DNA from: Bacteroides sp. CAG:545
Lineage (GTDB): Bacteria > Bacteroidota > Bacteroidia > Bacteroidales > UBA932
Reading direction: 5' to 3'
DNA length: 27,740 nt
NCBI GenBank assembly: GCA_000432515.1
Contig: HF995995.1
Span: 48,121-75,860 of the forward strand
Each line of letters starts with the position of its first letter. Position 1 is the stretch's first letter. A program made the position numbers and the translations under genes. Positions 7,351-15,539 of this stretch are shown here, in pieces. The notes beneath the pieces were generated by a model. That model did no database searches. It was not told where the DNA came from and saw nothing but the letters and a program-made list of their open reading frames with translations.

Positions 7351-7959
7351 ATGCATAAAATATACTTTGACAGAAGGACAATCATAATCTGCAGGCCGGA
7401 AGAGGCGACATTGTCAGACCCGAATGCGGTGGAATTCCATTTCAAGCAGCCTTCGGACATTTCGGCCCTTGTGGAGATGTTCGAACTTTCCTCCACATTG
7501 GAAAAAATCTATATTCCGTCGGCCGAGCCGGAGGATTGCTACAAGAAGATCTGCGGCGAGTTCCGCGAGGTCAATGCGGCAGGCGGCCTGGTCGAGAACA
7601 GGAGAGGGGATTACCTGCTCATCAAGCGGGACGGGCTTTGGGACTTGCCGAAAGGACATCAGGAAGCAGGTGAGGATATAAAGGTGACAGCTCTGAGGGA
7701 GGTTCAGGAGGAGACCGGCGTGGATGACCTGAGCCTGGGCGACCTCATCTGCGTGACAGACCATTGTTATAAAAGAAACGGAATCTGGCATCTGAAGCAT
7801 ACCTGGTGGTACAGGATGTACTATCTGAAGCCTCTGGACCTCACTCCCCAGACTGAGGAGGACATCACCAAGGCCGCGTGGGTGGCCAAATCCAGCCTGC
7901 CGCCGTTCCTCAAGAATACCTATCCTTCCATCAAAGAGGTGTTCCTGACCGCATCATAG
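7351..7959 (+). CDS. NUDIX hydrolase
   Basis: This 202-residue protein has a clear Nudix box at about 102-124: GHQEAGED followed by LREVQEETGV, fitting G-x5-E-x7-REV-x-EE-x-G-V, which binds the metal and cleaves a nucleoside diphosphate linked to another moiety. The first 75 residues are an extra N-terminal domain of unknown function. The substrate cannot be read from the sequence; mutated nucleotides, diadenosine polyphosphates and ADP-ribose are all possible. It begins a plus-strand run and lies 58 bases before pyrE. Confidence 0.9.
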   Translation: MHKIYFDRRTIIICRPEEATLSDPNAVEFHFKQPSDISALVEMFELSSTLEKIYIPSAEPEDCYKKICGEFREVNAAGGLVENRRGDYLLIKRDGLWDLPKGHQEAGEDIKVTALREVQEETGVDDLSLGDLICVTDHCYKRNGIWHLKHTWWYRMYYLKPLDLTPQTEEDITKAAWVAKSSLPPFLKNTYPSIKEVFLTAS

Positions 7960-7986
7960 CAGTCGTGGTAATAGTTAAAATTTTAC

Positions 7987-7994
7987 TAATTTTG
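7987..7994 (+). promoter_or_regulatory. Candidate -7 box before pyrE
   Basis: TAATTTTG matches TAnnTTTG exactly, 23 bases before the pyrE ATG. No TTTG-like box is found 19-21 bases upstream, so this may be weak or fortuitous. If real, it lets pyrE and the genes behind it start independently of the NUDIX gene. Confidence 0.3.
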
Positions 7995-8017
7995 TAAAAC
8001 AAAACATTTTTTCAAAT

Positions 8018-8653
8018 ATGGAAACTTCTATTGACAAGAAATTGGCCAAGGCCCTTATGGATATAAAGGCGGTCCTTCTGCGTCCGCAGGAACCGTTCAC
8101 ATGGGCTTCAGGCTGGCATTCTCCTATATATTGTGACAACCGCAGAATCCTTTCGCATCCCGAACTCAGGGCACAGGTGGCACAGTGGCTTGCGGACAAG
8201 GCCATGGAACTGTATCCGGAGGCTGAAGTGGTCGCCGGAGTGGCTACAGGAGCCATTGCACATGGAGTCCTGGCAGCTGACAGGATGCAGAAACCATTCG
8301 TCTATGTGCGTCCGAAGCCGAAAGACCACGGTACAGGTTCACAGATAGAAGGTGAACTCGCTCCGGGAAAGAAAGTTGTCGTCATTGAGGACCTGATTTC
8401 TACAGGAATGAGCAGTCTGGCTGCCGTCAAGGCTCTCCGCGATGCCGGTGCCCAAGTGCTCGGCATGGTCGCGATATTCACTTATGGATTTGATTTGGCG
8501 GCACAGCGTTTCGAGGAAGACAAAGTTCGGCTGGACACCCTTTCCAACTATTCGGCGTTGGTGGATGTGGCCAGTGAGACAGGATATATTTCATCTGCCG
8601 CGAAGACTCTTCTTCACGAGTGGAGAGAGAATCCTTCAGAGTGGGGAAAATAG
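8018..8653 (+). CDS. pyrE: Orotate phosphoribosyltransferase
   Basis: This 211-residue protein carries the PRPP-binding signature VVIEDLISTGMS at about 121-132, together with FTWASGWHSPIYCD near residue 30 and YVRPKPKDHG at about 96-105, as in PyrE. It converts orotate and PRPP to orotidine 5'-phosphate in pyrimidine synthesis in the cytoplasm. The length is normal. It is followed 29 bases later by an SRPBCC-like gene and then the RsmF-like gene on the same strand. No other pyr gene is nearby. Confidence 0.95.
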   Translation: METSIDKKLAKALMDIKAVLLRPQEPFTWASGWHSPIYCDNRRILSHPELRAQVAQWLADKAMELYPEAEVVAGVATGAIAHGVLAADRMQKPFVYVRPKPKDHGTGSQIEGELAPGKKVVVIEDLISTGMSSLAAVKALRDAGAQVLGMVAIFTYGFDLAAQRFEEDKVRLDTLSNYSALVDVASETGYISSAAKTLLHEWRENPSEWGK

Positions 8654-8682
8654 TCGGACCAAGTTATCTAAAACAAAGTGTC

Positions 8683-9156
8683 ATGGAAATCAAAAGCAAA
8701 CATAGAATCGTAGCCAGAGCACCATATATGCTCTATATGCCGTTCTCCGACATGAGAAACTTCGTGTCGATGCTTCCGGAAGACAAGCGGAAAGACATCG
8801 AGGCTGATTTCGACTCGCTCCGGGCCACTGTGCAGGGGTTCAATGTCGGTGTCCGCGTGGCTGAACGCGTCCCGTATTCCCGCATAACATATAAGGATGA
8901 CGGCGCACCTTTCCAGTTCAATGTGAATATCCATTTCGATGCTGACGGCGGTAATCCGGACAGCACCGACTTCCATATCGACATAACTGCGGACCTGAAT
9001 TTCATGATGAAGATGGTCCTCGGCTCCAAACTCCAGTCCGTGGTGGACAAGATGGTGGATACCGTTGCGGACATGTCTGAAGGAAAAATGCCGGAGGACA
9101 TTGACCCGTCTATGTTCCCGGAAGGATTCGACCCTTCAAAATTTGCCGGCAGGTAG
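8683..9156 (+). CDS. SRPBCC-like (polyketide cyclase/START fold) protein, probable
   Basis: This is a 157-residue soluble protein. The open frame extends upstream into pyrE, but the ATG at 8683 (MEIKSKHRIVARAP) gives a start clear of pyrE and is preferred. Features such as LYMPFSDMRNFVSMLPEDKR near the N-terminus and a run of alternating strands followed by a C-terminal helix (FMMKMVLGSKLQSVVDKMVD) suggest the SRPBCC fold, a ligand-binding helix-grip. The family assignment is by general pattern only. No catalytic residues are evident and the ligand is unknown. It is probably co-transcribed with pyrE and the rsmF-like gene, 9 bases downstream. Confidence 0.7.
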   Translation: MEIKSKHRIVARAPYMLYMPFSDMRNFVSMLPEDKRKDIEADFDSLRATVQGFNVGVRVAERVPYSRITYKDDGAPFQFNVNIHFDADGGNPDSTDFHIDITADLNFMMKMVLGSKLQSVVDKMVDTVADMSEGKMPEDIDPSMFPEGFDPSKFAGR

Positions 9157-9165
9157 TCAGAGCCA

Positions 9166-10569
9166 ATGGAATCTAAAGGGAAATTCGCGGATTATCTGGA
9201 GGAGGCGATAGGGAAGGACAATGCAGGGATTGCCCTGGAAGCATTGTCGCTCCCGGCTTCGGTGTCTGTGAGGATGAATCCTGCCAAAATCGACGCTCCT
9301 ACTCCTGAATCGGTCTCGGATTTCTTTTCAATGCCGGTGAAACCTGTTCTCTGGAACAGATACGGCTGGTTTCTCAGCGAGCGTCCGGTGTTCACTTTGG
9401 AACCGCTGATGCATTGCGGATGCTATTACGTTCAGGATTCTTCGGCAATGTTCGTGGGCGAAGTGTTCCGGCAGGTCCTGAAGAAGATGTCGGGAGAAGG
9501 TGCTCTGCCGAAAGAAAGACCGTTGAGGGTTCTGGACCTGTGCGCGGCTCCGGGCGGCAAGACCACTGATATACTGTCGTCCCTGAAAATGTCCGGCATC
9601 GGTTCTTATCTGTTGGTATCCAATGAGATAATGAAGCAGAGGGCCGCCGTTCTTTCAGACAATGCAGGTATCTGGGGAGACCCCGATGTGGTGGTTACCT
9701 CCGTGGACCCGAAAGCTTTTGCGTCACTTGGCGGATGGTTTGACATCATTGTCGCTGATGTGCCGTGCTCGGGTGAAGGTATGTTCAGGAAGGATGAAGA
9801 GGCGCTCGCCCAGTGGTCTGAGGCCAATGTGGAGTTGTGTTCAGCCCGTCAGCGAAGGATTTTGGCTGATGTGTGGCCGGCCCTGTCCGAAAACGGATAC
9901 CTTATATATTCCACCTGCACATTCAATAAATATGAGAATGACGGGAATGTCGCATGGACAGCAGAAGAGCTTGGTGCGGAAGTCGTGAATGTCGGATCTG
10001 AATACAAGGGGCTGATACGGACAGAACACGGTGTGTCGCTTGTTCCCGGCTTCGTGGAAGGTGAGGGACAGTATTGCTCTGCTCTGATGAAGACCTCGTC
10101 TGCCCCGTCACCTGTATCATCTGCGCAAAAGGCTGACAAGAAGCAAGTTGTGCCGGCTGATGCCGCGAAGAAAATAAAGACCTGGTTCAATGTGCCTGTA
10201 ACATTGACCTTGAGAGGGGACATGATAGTCGCGGTCCCGGAACATCTGAACTCTGAAGTCAGATCTCTTGAAGGCCTCAGGCCGCTGCTGCGCGGAGTTG
10301 CCGTGGGGCAGTTGAAAGGAAAAGACATTGTCCCGGATGCGGATCTTGCGCTGTCGTCGATATTGGAAAGGGGAGCATTTGTGGAGGAGGAACTGACTAA
10401 AGAGCAGGCACTTGCCTTCCTGCACAAGGATTCATTGACATTGACGGGAGTCGAAAAGGGCATTGTCCTTGTCACTTATCTGGGGCACCCGCTCGGTTTT
10501 GTTAAAAATCTCGGAAACCGCTGCAACAATCTGCATCCGCAGGGACGGCGTATCCGTATGAATATTTGA
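9166..10569 (+). CDS. rsmF: RsmF-like RNA cytosine-C5 methyltransferase (NOL1/NOP2/Sun family)
   Basis: This 467-residue protein has the SAM-binding motif DLCAAPGGKTTDIL (about residue 123), DVPCSGEGMFRKDEEA with Cys201, and IYSTCTFNKYEND with the catalytic Cys251. These are the two-cysteine signature of m5C methyltransferases of rRNA. The C-terminal 150 residues, ending GHPLGFVKNLGNRCNNLHPQ, match the extra RNA-binding region of RsmF (YebU). The likely target is 16S rRNA, by family. It starts 9 bases after the SRPBCC-like gene and ends 5 bases before the TPR gene's ATG. Confidence 0.9.
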   Translation: MESKGKFADYLEEAIGKDNAGIALEALSLPASVSVRMNPAKIDAPTPESVSDFFSMPVKPVLWNRYGWFLSERPVFTLEPLMHCGCYYVQDSSAMFVGEVFRQVLKKMSGEGALPKERPLRVLDLCAAPGGKTTDILSSLKMSGIGSYLLVSNEIMKQRAAVLSDNAGIWGDPDVVVTSVDPKAFASLGGWFDIIVADVPCSGEGMFRKDEEALAQWSEANVELCSARQRRILADVWPALSENGYLIYSTCTFNKYENDGNVAWTAEELGAEVVNVGSEYKGLIRTEHGVSLVPGFVEGEGQYCSALMKTSSAPSPVSSAQKADKKQVVPADAAKKIKTWFNVPVTLTLRGDMIVAVPEHLNSEVRSLEGLRPLLRGVAVGQLKGKDIVPDADLALSSILERGAFVEEELTKEQALAFLHKDSLTLTGVEKGIVLVTYLGHPLGFVKNLGNRCNNLHPQGRRIRMNI

Positions 10570-10574
10570 AAGTT

Positions 10575-11507
10575 ATGCGAAAATTATTGACATTGGCAGT
10601 GTCTGTTCTTGCTGCAGCTACGGCTATGGCACAGACGCCTTCATCGAAAGAGTTCAATGAGCGTTATCAGCTGCTCGTATCCAAACTCGGACCTTCGGGA
10701 GTGGGAATCGAGACATTGCTTGACAAGTGGGAGGCCGCCTATCCGGATGATGCGGATATGCTGCTCGGAAAGTTCACATATTATTTTTCCAAGTCGCAGT
10801 CTTCCGCTGTGGTGGCCAAACCGCAGGAAAAATTCCTTGGCGAGAAGCCTGTGCTGACATTGAAAGACACATTGGGCAACCCTGTGAATTATTTTCAGGT
10901 GACGGATTATGATGACGAGCTGTTCGGGAAGTCGCAGAAATCCATTGAAAAAGCCATTCAGCTGAATCCTGACAGGCTGGATTTGAGGTTTCTGAAAGTC
11001 GCTGCATTGACAGGATATGAGAAGGAGAGTCCGGATATGGCGCTGTCGAACCTGAAGTCGCTCATCATCTACAATGAAACCCAGCATCCGAAGTGGGTGT
11101 ATCCGGGATACGAAAAGGTGGACGAGGAACTTTTCAGTGCTGCCATCCAGGAGTATTGCTTTCTGTTTTTCAAGTACGCCACGCCGGTTTCCTATGAAGC
11201 GTTCAAGGAAATTTCCGAGACGATGCTGTCTTACCATCCGTCCGATGTCCTGTATCTGGACAATGTGGGGTCATACTGGCTCGTAGTCAGGCACGACTAC
11301 AAACAGGCTGCCAAGTATTACAATAAAGTGCTGAAAATCAAGCAGGACGACATTACTGCCATCAAGAATATGATACTTCTTGCGCGCAACACGTCCAATA
11401 CCAAACTTGAAAAGAAATACCTTCCGCTGCTCGTGAAGTACTCTGACTCAGAGAGCGAAAGGTTATCTGCAAAGGCCCGTCTGGAGGCCCTCAGTATCAA
11501 GAAATAA
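10575..11507 (+). CDS. Secreted TPR-like protein
   Basis: This 310-residue protein begins MRKLLTLAVSVLAAATAMAQ, a clear signal peptide with cleavage after AMA. The frame can be extended to a TTG at 10566 inside the rsmF stop, but the ATG at 10575 fits the signal peptide. Segments such as KAIQLNPDRLDLRFLKVAAL and KQAAKYYNKVLKIKQDDITA look like tetratricopeptide helices, a fold used for protein binding. It probably acts in the periplasm. No enzyme motif is visible. It ends directly against the minus-strand YczE-type gene. Confidence 0.85.
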   Translation: MRKLLTLAVSVLAAATAMAQTPSSKEFNERYQLLVSKLGPSGVGIETLLDKWEAAYPDDADMLLGKFTYYFSKSQSSAVVAKPQEKFLGEKPVLTLKDTLGNPVNYFQVTDYDDELFGKSQKSIEKAIQLNPDRLDLRFLKVAALTGYEKESPDMALSNLKSLIIYNETQHPKWVYPGYEKVDEELFSAAIQEYCFLFFKYATPVSYEAFKEISETMLSYHPSDVLYLDNVGSYWLVVRHDYKQAAKYYNKVLKIKQDDITAIKNMILLARNTSNTKLEKKYLPLLVKYSDSESERLSAKARLEALSIKK

Positions 11508-11514
11508 TTATTTC
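11501..11514. repeat. 14-base palindrome holding two opposed stop codons
   Basis: GAAATAATTATTTC is a perfect palindrome. TAA at 11505-11507 ends the TPR gene, and TTA at 11508-11510 is the stop of the opposing YczE-type gene, so the gap between the genes is zero. It is too short and AT-rich to be a strong terminator. Confidence 0.85.
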
Positions 11515-12215
11515 AGTCTCGCTGAAAGTTTCGCCGGCAGAATCCGTTTTGTGAGTCTGTCGGTGAATTTCATACATACGCCTGTGAGCAGGGCCGACAT
11601 GATGGTTCCCTCGCGGATCACGTTTTCGGAACCGTTGCCCAGGACATTGCCGAAGCAGAACCACGCGATGGCTGCTGCAATCACTACCAGGAATACGTCG
11701 AAGAATATCTTGGCGTTTCTGAATTTGACATTGAAAGAATCGGCGACCGCCGCTACCGTCATCTCGCCCGCCAGCATCCAGGCCTTGCCTTCCACTTCCA
11801 GGCTGATGCCCAATGCCGTAATCACGATGGACAGGCACATGAGGATTATCTTCATGCCGTAAGTCCCCGCCTCGATCCAGCCGAACGCGGCGATGGACAG
11901 GTCGGTAAGCAGGCCGAAAACGATGGCCGCCGGAATCTGCATGAGGTTTTCGAGCCTGAATCTGCTGCGGAGCAATGCCATCTGCAACAAGATGAAAATC
12001 AGGTGCATAAGCATTGTGTACTGGCCCACGGTGCCGATGGTGAATCCGCCGAGTTCGAAGTTGCCGCACATTGAAACTACATAGGGTGGGCATGAAATAG
12101 GCGCAGTGCCGAGGTCTGACTTTATGGACAGGGCGACGCCTATTGCCACGAGTACCAGTCCGAGCGTGCCGGTCAGGTATCTTGCAAAGATGTTCTTTAT
12201 GTTCTCTTTATTCAT
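11508..12215 (-). CDS. YczE/YitT-type integral membrane protein
   Basis: This 235-residue protein, starting MNKENIKNIFARYLTG, has about five to six hydrophobic segments. The stretch GVALSIKSDLGTAPISCPPY is typical of the YczE/YyaS-like membrane family. The frame runs 40 residues further upstream, but that extension is polar and unlike the family, so the ATG at 12215 is chosen. A transport role is suspected for the family but no substrate is established. The gene stands alone on the minus strand, divergent from the M13 peptidase and end-to-end with the TPR gene. Confidence 0.82.
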   Translation of the reverse strand: MNKENIKNIFARYLTGTLGLVLVAIGVALSIKSDLGTAPISCPPYVVSMCGNFELGGFTIGTVGQYTMLMHLIFILLQMALLRSRFRLENLMQIPAAIVFGLLTDLSIAAFGWIEAGTYGMKIILMCLSIVITALGISLEVEGKAWMLAGEMTVAAVADSFNVKFRNAKIFFDVFLVVIAAAIAWFCFGNVLGNGSENVIREGTIMSALLTGVCMKFTDRLTKRILPAKLSARLK

Positions 12216-12246
12216 TTCCGTTGTTTTTGGATAAAAATGTAGCGGG

Positions 12247-12278
12247 CAAATATCGGATAAAATTACTAACTTCGCAAA
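12247..12278 (-). promoter_or_regulatory. Candidate promoter of the YczE-type gene
   Basis: On the minus strand TTTG (12278-12275), 20 bases, then GATATTTG (12254-12247). The -33 box is exact and the -7 box has one mismatch. Transcription would start about 25-30 bases ahead of the ATG at 12215. No equally good plus-strand promoter for the M13 peptidase was found in the 139-base gap. Confidence 0.45.
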
Positions 12279-12354
12279 TTGGCGTCGGCATTGGCCCCCA
12301 TCGGCATTGACCTGCGCCGAAAATTTTATTAACAATTACTTGATTTCTGAAATT

Positions 12355-14379
12355 ATGAACAGAATCACCAGATTTACAATGATTATGGCTTCTGCGGCAA
12401 TGGTTATGGGATGTGCAGACAGAAACCGTGAGAAAGTTCCTGCCATCAATCTGTCCGATTTGGATACGACCTGCTCTCCGGCAGTGGATTTTTATCAGTA
12501 CGCTACGGGCGGCTGGCAGAAGAACAACCCTCTCAAGCCGGAATACGCACGCTTCGGTTCATTCGACATTCTCAATGAGAATACTGAAAACAGACTGAAC
12601 GAGCTCTTCAAGGAAATGACTGAAATGAAGACGGCCAAGGGCACAGTTGAGCAGAAGATTTCCGATATCTACAAGATGGGCCTGGATTCTGCCCGCCTCA
12701 ATGCGGAAGGATTCGCCCCTGTCCAGAAATATCTCGACCAGGTTTATGCTGTCAATGACAAGTCTTCCCTCGTGAAACTTGTTGCCGACATGCACAATGA
12801 AGGTCTCTCTCCTTTCTTCGGAGCATTCGTGATGGCAGACCTGATGAACAGCGATATGCAGATTCTGTATCTCACGCAGTCCGGTCTGGGAATCGGTGAC
12901 AGGGATTACTATCTCGATCCGGCCAGCGCTGAAATCAAACAGGGCTATCTCAATTTCCTTACCCGTGTATTCGGCCTTGCAGGCGTTCCTGAGCCGGAAA
13001 AAGCTGCTGCCAATGCCCTCGACGTGGAGACTCAGATCGCCACAGCATCATGGACCAGGGTTCAGGAAAGGGATATGGAAAAGATCTACAATCCTACAAA
13101 TACTCCGGCTCTTGAAAAAGCATACGACGGATTTGACTTCACTTCATATTTCGCTGCAAGAAACATTGCCGACCAGGACAAGCTCGTGGTCTGCGAGCCT
13201 TCATTCTTCGAAGCCTTCTCCAAATATTTCGCGGAGGCTGACATCAATGTCCTGAAAGACTATCTTGCAGGCCAGCTCATACAGGATGCCTGCGGTGCTG
13301 TCAGCGATGACTTCTATGATGCAAGCTTCGACTTCTTCAGCAAGCAGATGACAGGTGTCACCCAGCAGAAACCGAGATGGAAAAGGGCAATGAGAGTCCC
13401 TAACAGCATTCTTGGCGAGGCTGTCGGCAAGATGTATGTGGAGAAATATTTCCCTGAGTCATCCAAGAAGAAGATGCTCACACTCGTGAAGAACCTTCAG
13501 GACGCTCTCGGCGAGCATATCGACAATCTCGACTGGATGAGCGATTCCACAAAGGTGAAGGCACGTGAGAAACTCTCTGCATTTACAGTGAAGATCGGCT
13601 ATCCTGACAAGTGGAAAGATTACTCTACACTCAATGTGGACCCTGCATTGTCATATTACGAAAACCTCAGGGCAGCAAGCTGCTGGAGCATTGCCGACAA
13701 CATGGCCAAGCTCGGCAAGCCGACCGACAGGTCAGAGTGGGGAATGACTCCTCAGACCATCAATGCATACTATGATCCGACTTCCAATGAAATCTGTTTC
13801 CCTGCTGCCATACTTCAGCCGCCGTTCTTCAATCCTGATGCTGACGACGCTGTGAACTATGGTGCAATCGGCGTGGTTATCGGACATGAAATGTCTCACG
13901 GTTTCGATGACCAGGGACGTCTTTTCGACAAGAACGGAAACAAGGTGAACTGGTGGACTGCAGAGGATGCAGCCAAATTCGACGAGAAGGCAAATGTGCT
14001 TGTCTCCCAGTTTGACGAGGTGGAGATCCTTCCTGGTCTCAAGGCAGACGGCAGGCTTACCGTAGGCGAGAACATCGGCGACCACGGCGGACTCAGTATT
14101 GCATATTCCGCTATGGAAAAAGCGATTCAGAAAAACCGCCCGGGCCTCATCGACGGCTTCACTCCTGAGCAGCGTTTCTACATTTCATACGGTATCGTGT
14201 GGGCGACCAACATCAGAGACGCTGAGAAAGAGAGACTAACGAAACTCGATGTGCATTCTCTCGCAGAGAACAGGGTCAATGTCTCACTTCGCAACTTCCA
14301 GACATTCTTCGATGCATTCGGAATCAAGGAAGGCGACCCTATGTACAGGCCTGAGAGCGAACGTGTACATATCTGGTAG
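12355..14379 (+). CDS. pepO: M13-family zinc metallopeptidase, lipoprotein (PepO/neprilysin-like)
   Basis: The 674-residue protein begins with a lipoprotein signal ending VMGC, Cys20 being the likely lipidated residue. Zinc motifs are HEMSH (511-515), with H511 and H515 as ligands, and GENIGD (571-576), with E572 as third ligand; the family's NAYY and GVVIGHEMSHGFDD signatures are present. M13 enzymes cleave peptides in the envelope. The frame extends to a TTG at 12307, but the lipoprotein signal fixes the ATG at 12355. The length is normal. Its TAG stop overlaps the GTG start of the FtsX-like gene by one base, implying translational coupling. Confidence 0.95.
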   Translation: MNRITRFTMIMASAAMVMGCADRNREKVPAINLSDLDTTCSPAVDFYQYATGGWQKNNPLKPEYARFGSFDILNENTENRLNELFKEMTEMKTAKGTVEQKISDIYKMGLDSARLNAEGFAPVQKYLDQVYAVNDKSSLVKLVADMHNEGLSPFFGAFVMADLMNSDMQILYLTQSGLGIGDRDYYLDPASAEIKQGYLNFLTRVFGLAGVPEPEKAAANALDVETQIATASWTRVQERDMEKIYNPTNTPALEKAYDGFDFTSYFAARNIADQDKLVVCEPSFFEAFSKYFAEADINVLKDYLAGQLIQDACGAVSDDFYDASFDFFSKQMTGVTQQKPRWKRAMRVPNSILGEAVGKMYVEKYFPESSKKKMLTLVKNLQDALGEHIDNLDWMSDSTKVKAREKLSAFTVKIGYPDKWKDYSTLNVDPALSYYENLRAASCWSIADNMAKLGKPTDRSEWGMTPQTINAYYDPTSNEICFPAAILQPPFFNPDADDAVNYGAIGVVIGHEMSHGFDDQGRLFDKNGNKVNWWTAEDAAKFDEKANVLVSQFDEVEILPGLKADGRLTVGENIGDHGGLSIAYSAMEKAIQKNRPGLIDGFTPEQRFYISYGIVWATNIRDAEKERLTKLDVHSLAENRVNVSLRNFQTFFDAFGIKEGDPMYRPESERVHIW

Positions 14380-15539
14380 TGAACGCTTCCGGATTCATAT
14401 CACGGAAACTTAAGTTTCAAGGAAAGATCGCAGTGGCTACTACGGCCATCGCCTCTTTCGTCATAATTATTTCTGTAGCAGTCTCTTCCGGTTTCCGTAA
14501 GGAACTTCGCTGCGGAATTGCATCAATATCCGGAGATATCAGACTGACGTCTCCGGATTTGAATTATGTCAATGAATCTTCACCGGTCCGCTCGGACGCC
14601 TCGTATATCCCGTCAATAGACTCGCTCGAAGGCGTGGCCTCCATTGTCCCTGCAGTTTACAGGGCCGGAATCGTCAAGACAGATGAAAATATCCACGGAG
14701 TCCTTTTCAAGGGGGTACCGGACGGGGGAGACAGCCTTTCCGCCAGCATTCCTCAGAGGCTTTCAGCCATTTTGGGAGTCAATGCAGGTGACGACCTTAC
14801 TGCATATTTCATTGGTGAAAAGGTCAAGGCGAGGAAGTTTCACATCAAGTCGGTATATGAGGATGTGCTCGGCAGTGACGACAAACTGCTGATAATCACC
14901 GGTCTTTCGGATATGCAGAGACTGAACGGCTGGAGTCCTGACGAGGTGTCTGCGATTGAGATCAGACTCGAAGACAAATACCGTGATCCTGTCTTGCTGA
15001 GGGAAATGACTCAGGAAGTTGGGGCGAGAGTGCTTTTCAACACGCCTGAAGATGAAGATACCGTGGTAGCGTCGTCGGCTCTGAACATGTATCCTGAAAT
15101 CTTCTCCTGGATAGAGCTGATCGACTTCAATGTGTATTTCGTCCTGATACTGATGATCCTGGTGGCGGGAGTCAATATGATTTCTTCACTTCTGATAATG
15201 CTTTTCAGGAATATTTCCGCTATCGGAACCCTCAAGTCAGTCGGAATGACGGACCGCTCCATCGCAGCAGTTTTCCTTAAAGTGGCATCCTCTGCAGTCA
15301 TCAGGGGTATGGTCATAGGAAATGTCGTGGCGCTGCTGTTCTGTCTTGTGCAGGGCACCACTCATCTGATAAGTCTTAATCCTGAAAACTATTTCGTGTC
15401 CTTTGTGCCTGTCCACATTGACATAGTCCTCGTGCTGGTGGCGGACATCATTTCTTATCTGGCGATGATGTTGTTTCTGCTGCTGCCGTGTCTTTTCGTG
15501 TCGGGCGTGGATCCGGCGAAGACGGTCCGTGCCCAGTAG
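14379..15539 (+). CDS. FtsX/LolE-like ABC transporter permease
   Basis: This 386-residue protein starts at GTG 14379, overlapping the peptidase stop by one base. It has an N-terminal membrane segment (about 17-38), a periplasmic domain, and three C-terminal membrane segments (about 248-275, 298-325, 346-375), the layout of MacB/LolC/LolE-type permeases. RKLKFQGKIAVATTAIASFV resembles the N-terminal region of LolC/E-like proteins in Bacteroidota. In the family such proteins extract or assemble lipoproteins or transmit signals, powered by a separate ATPase. No ATPase gene is adjacent. The gene's last 92 bases overlap the end of mltF on the opposite strand. Confidence 0.87.
   Translation: MNASGFISRKLKFQGKIAVATTAIASFVIIISVAVSSGFRKELRCGIASISGDIRLTSPDLNYVNESSPVRSDASYIPSIDSLEGVASIVPAVYRAGIVKTDENIHGVLFKGVPDGGDSLSASIPQRLSAILGVNAGDDLTAYFIGEKVKARKFHIKSVYEDVLGSDDKLLIITGLSDMQRLNGWSPDEVSAIEIRLEDKYRDPVLLREMTQEVGARVLFNTPEDEDTVVASSALNMYPEIFSWIELIDFNVYFVLILMILVAGVNMISSLLIMLFRNISAIGTLKSVGMTDRSIAAVFLKVASSAVIRGMVIGNVVALLFCLVQGTTHLISLNPENYFVSFVPVHIDIVLVLVADIISYLAMMLFLLLPCLFVSGVDPAKTVRAQ

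Noticed and set aside
9849..10475. Minus-strand reading frame of 208 codons opposite the rsmF-like gene
   Set aside because: The plus-strand frame has complete methyltransferase motifs; this one is Ser/Thr-rich noise with no domain.
10641..11237. Minus-strand reading frame of 198 codons opposite the TPR gene
   Set aside because: The plus-strand gene has a signal peptide and TPR pattern; the opposite frame has neither a plausible start context nor recognisable features.
11497..12093. Second minus-strand frame of 198 codons overlapping the YczE-type gene
   Set aside because: Its product is rich in Arg, His and Gly, a shifted reading of a membrane protein gene.
12282..12315. Repeated TCGGCATTG in the gap before the M13 peptidase gene
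   Set aside because: Only two short copies with no symmetry or promoter relation; likely chance.
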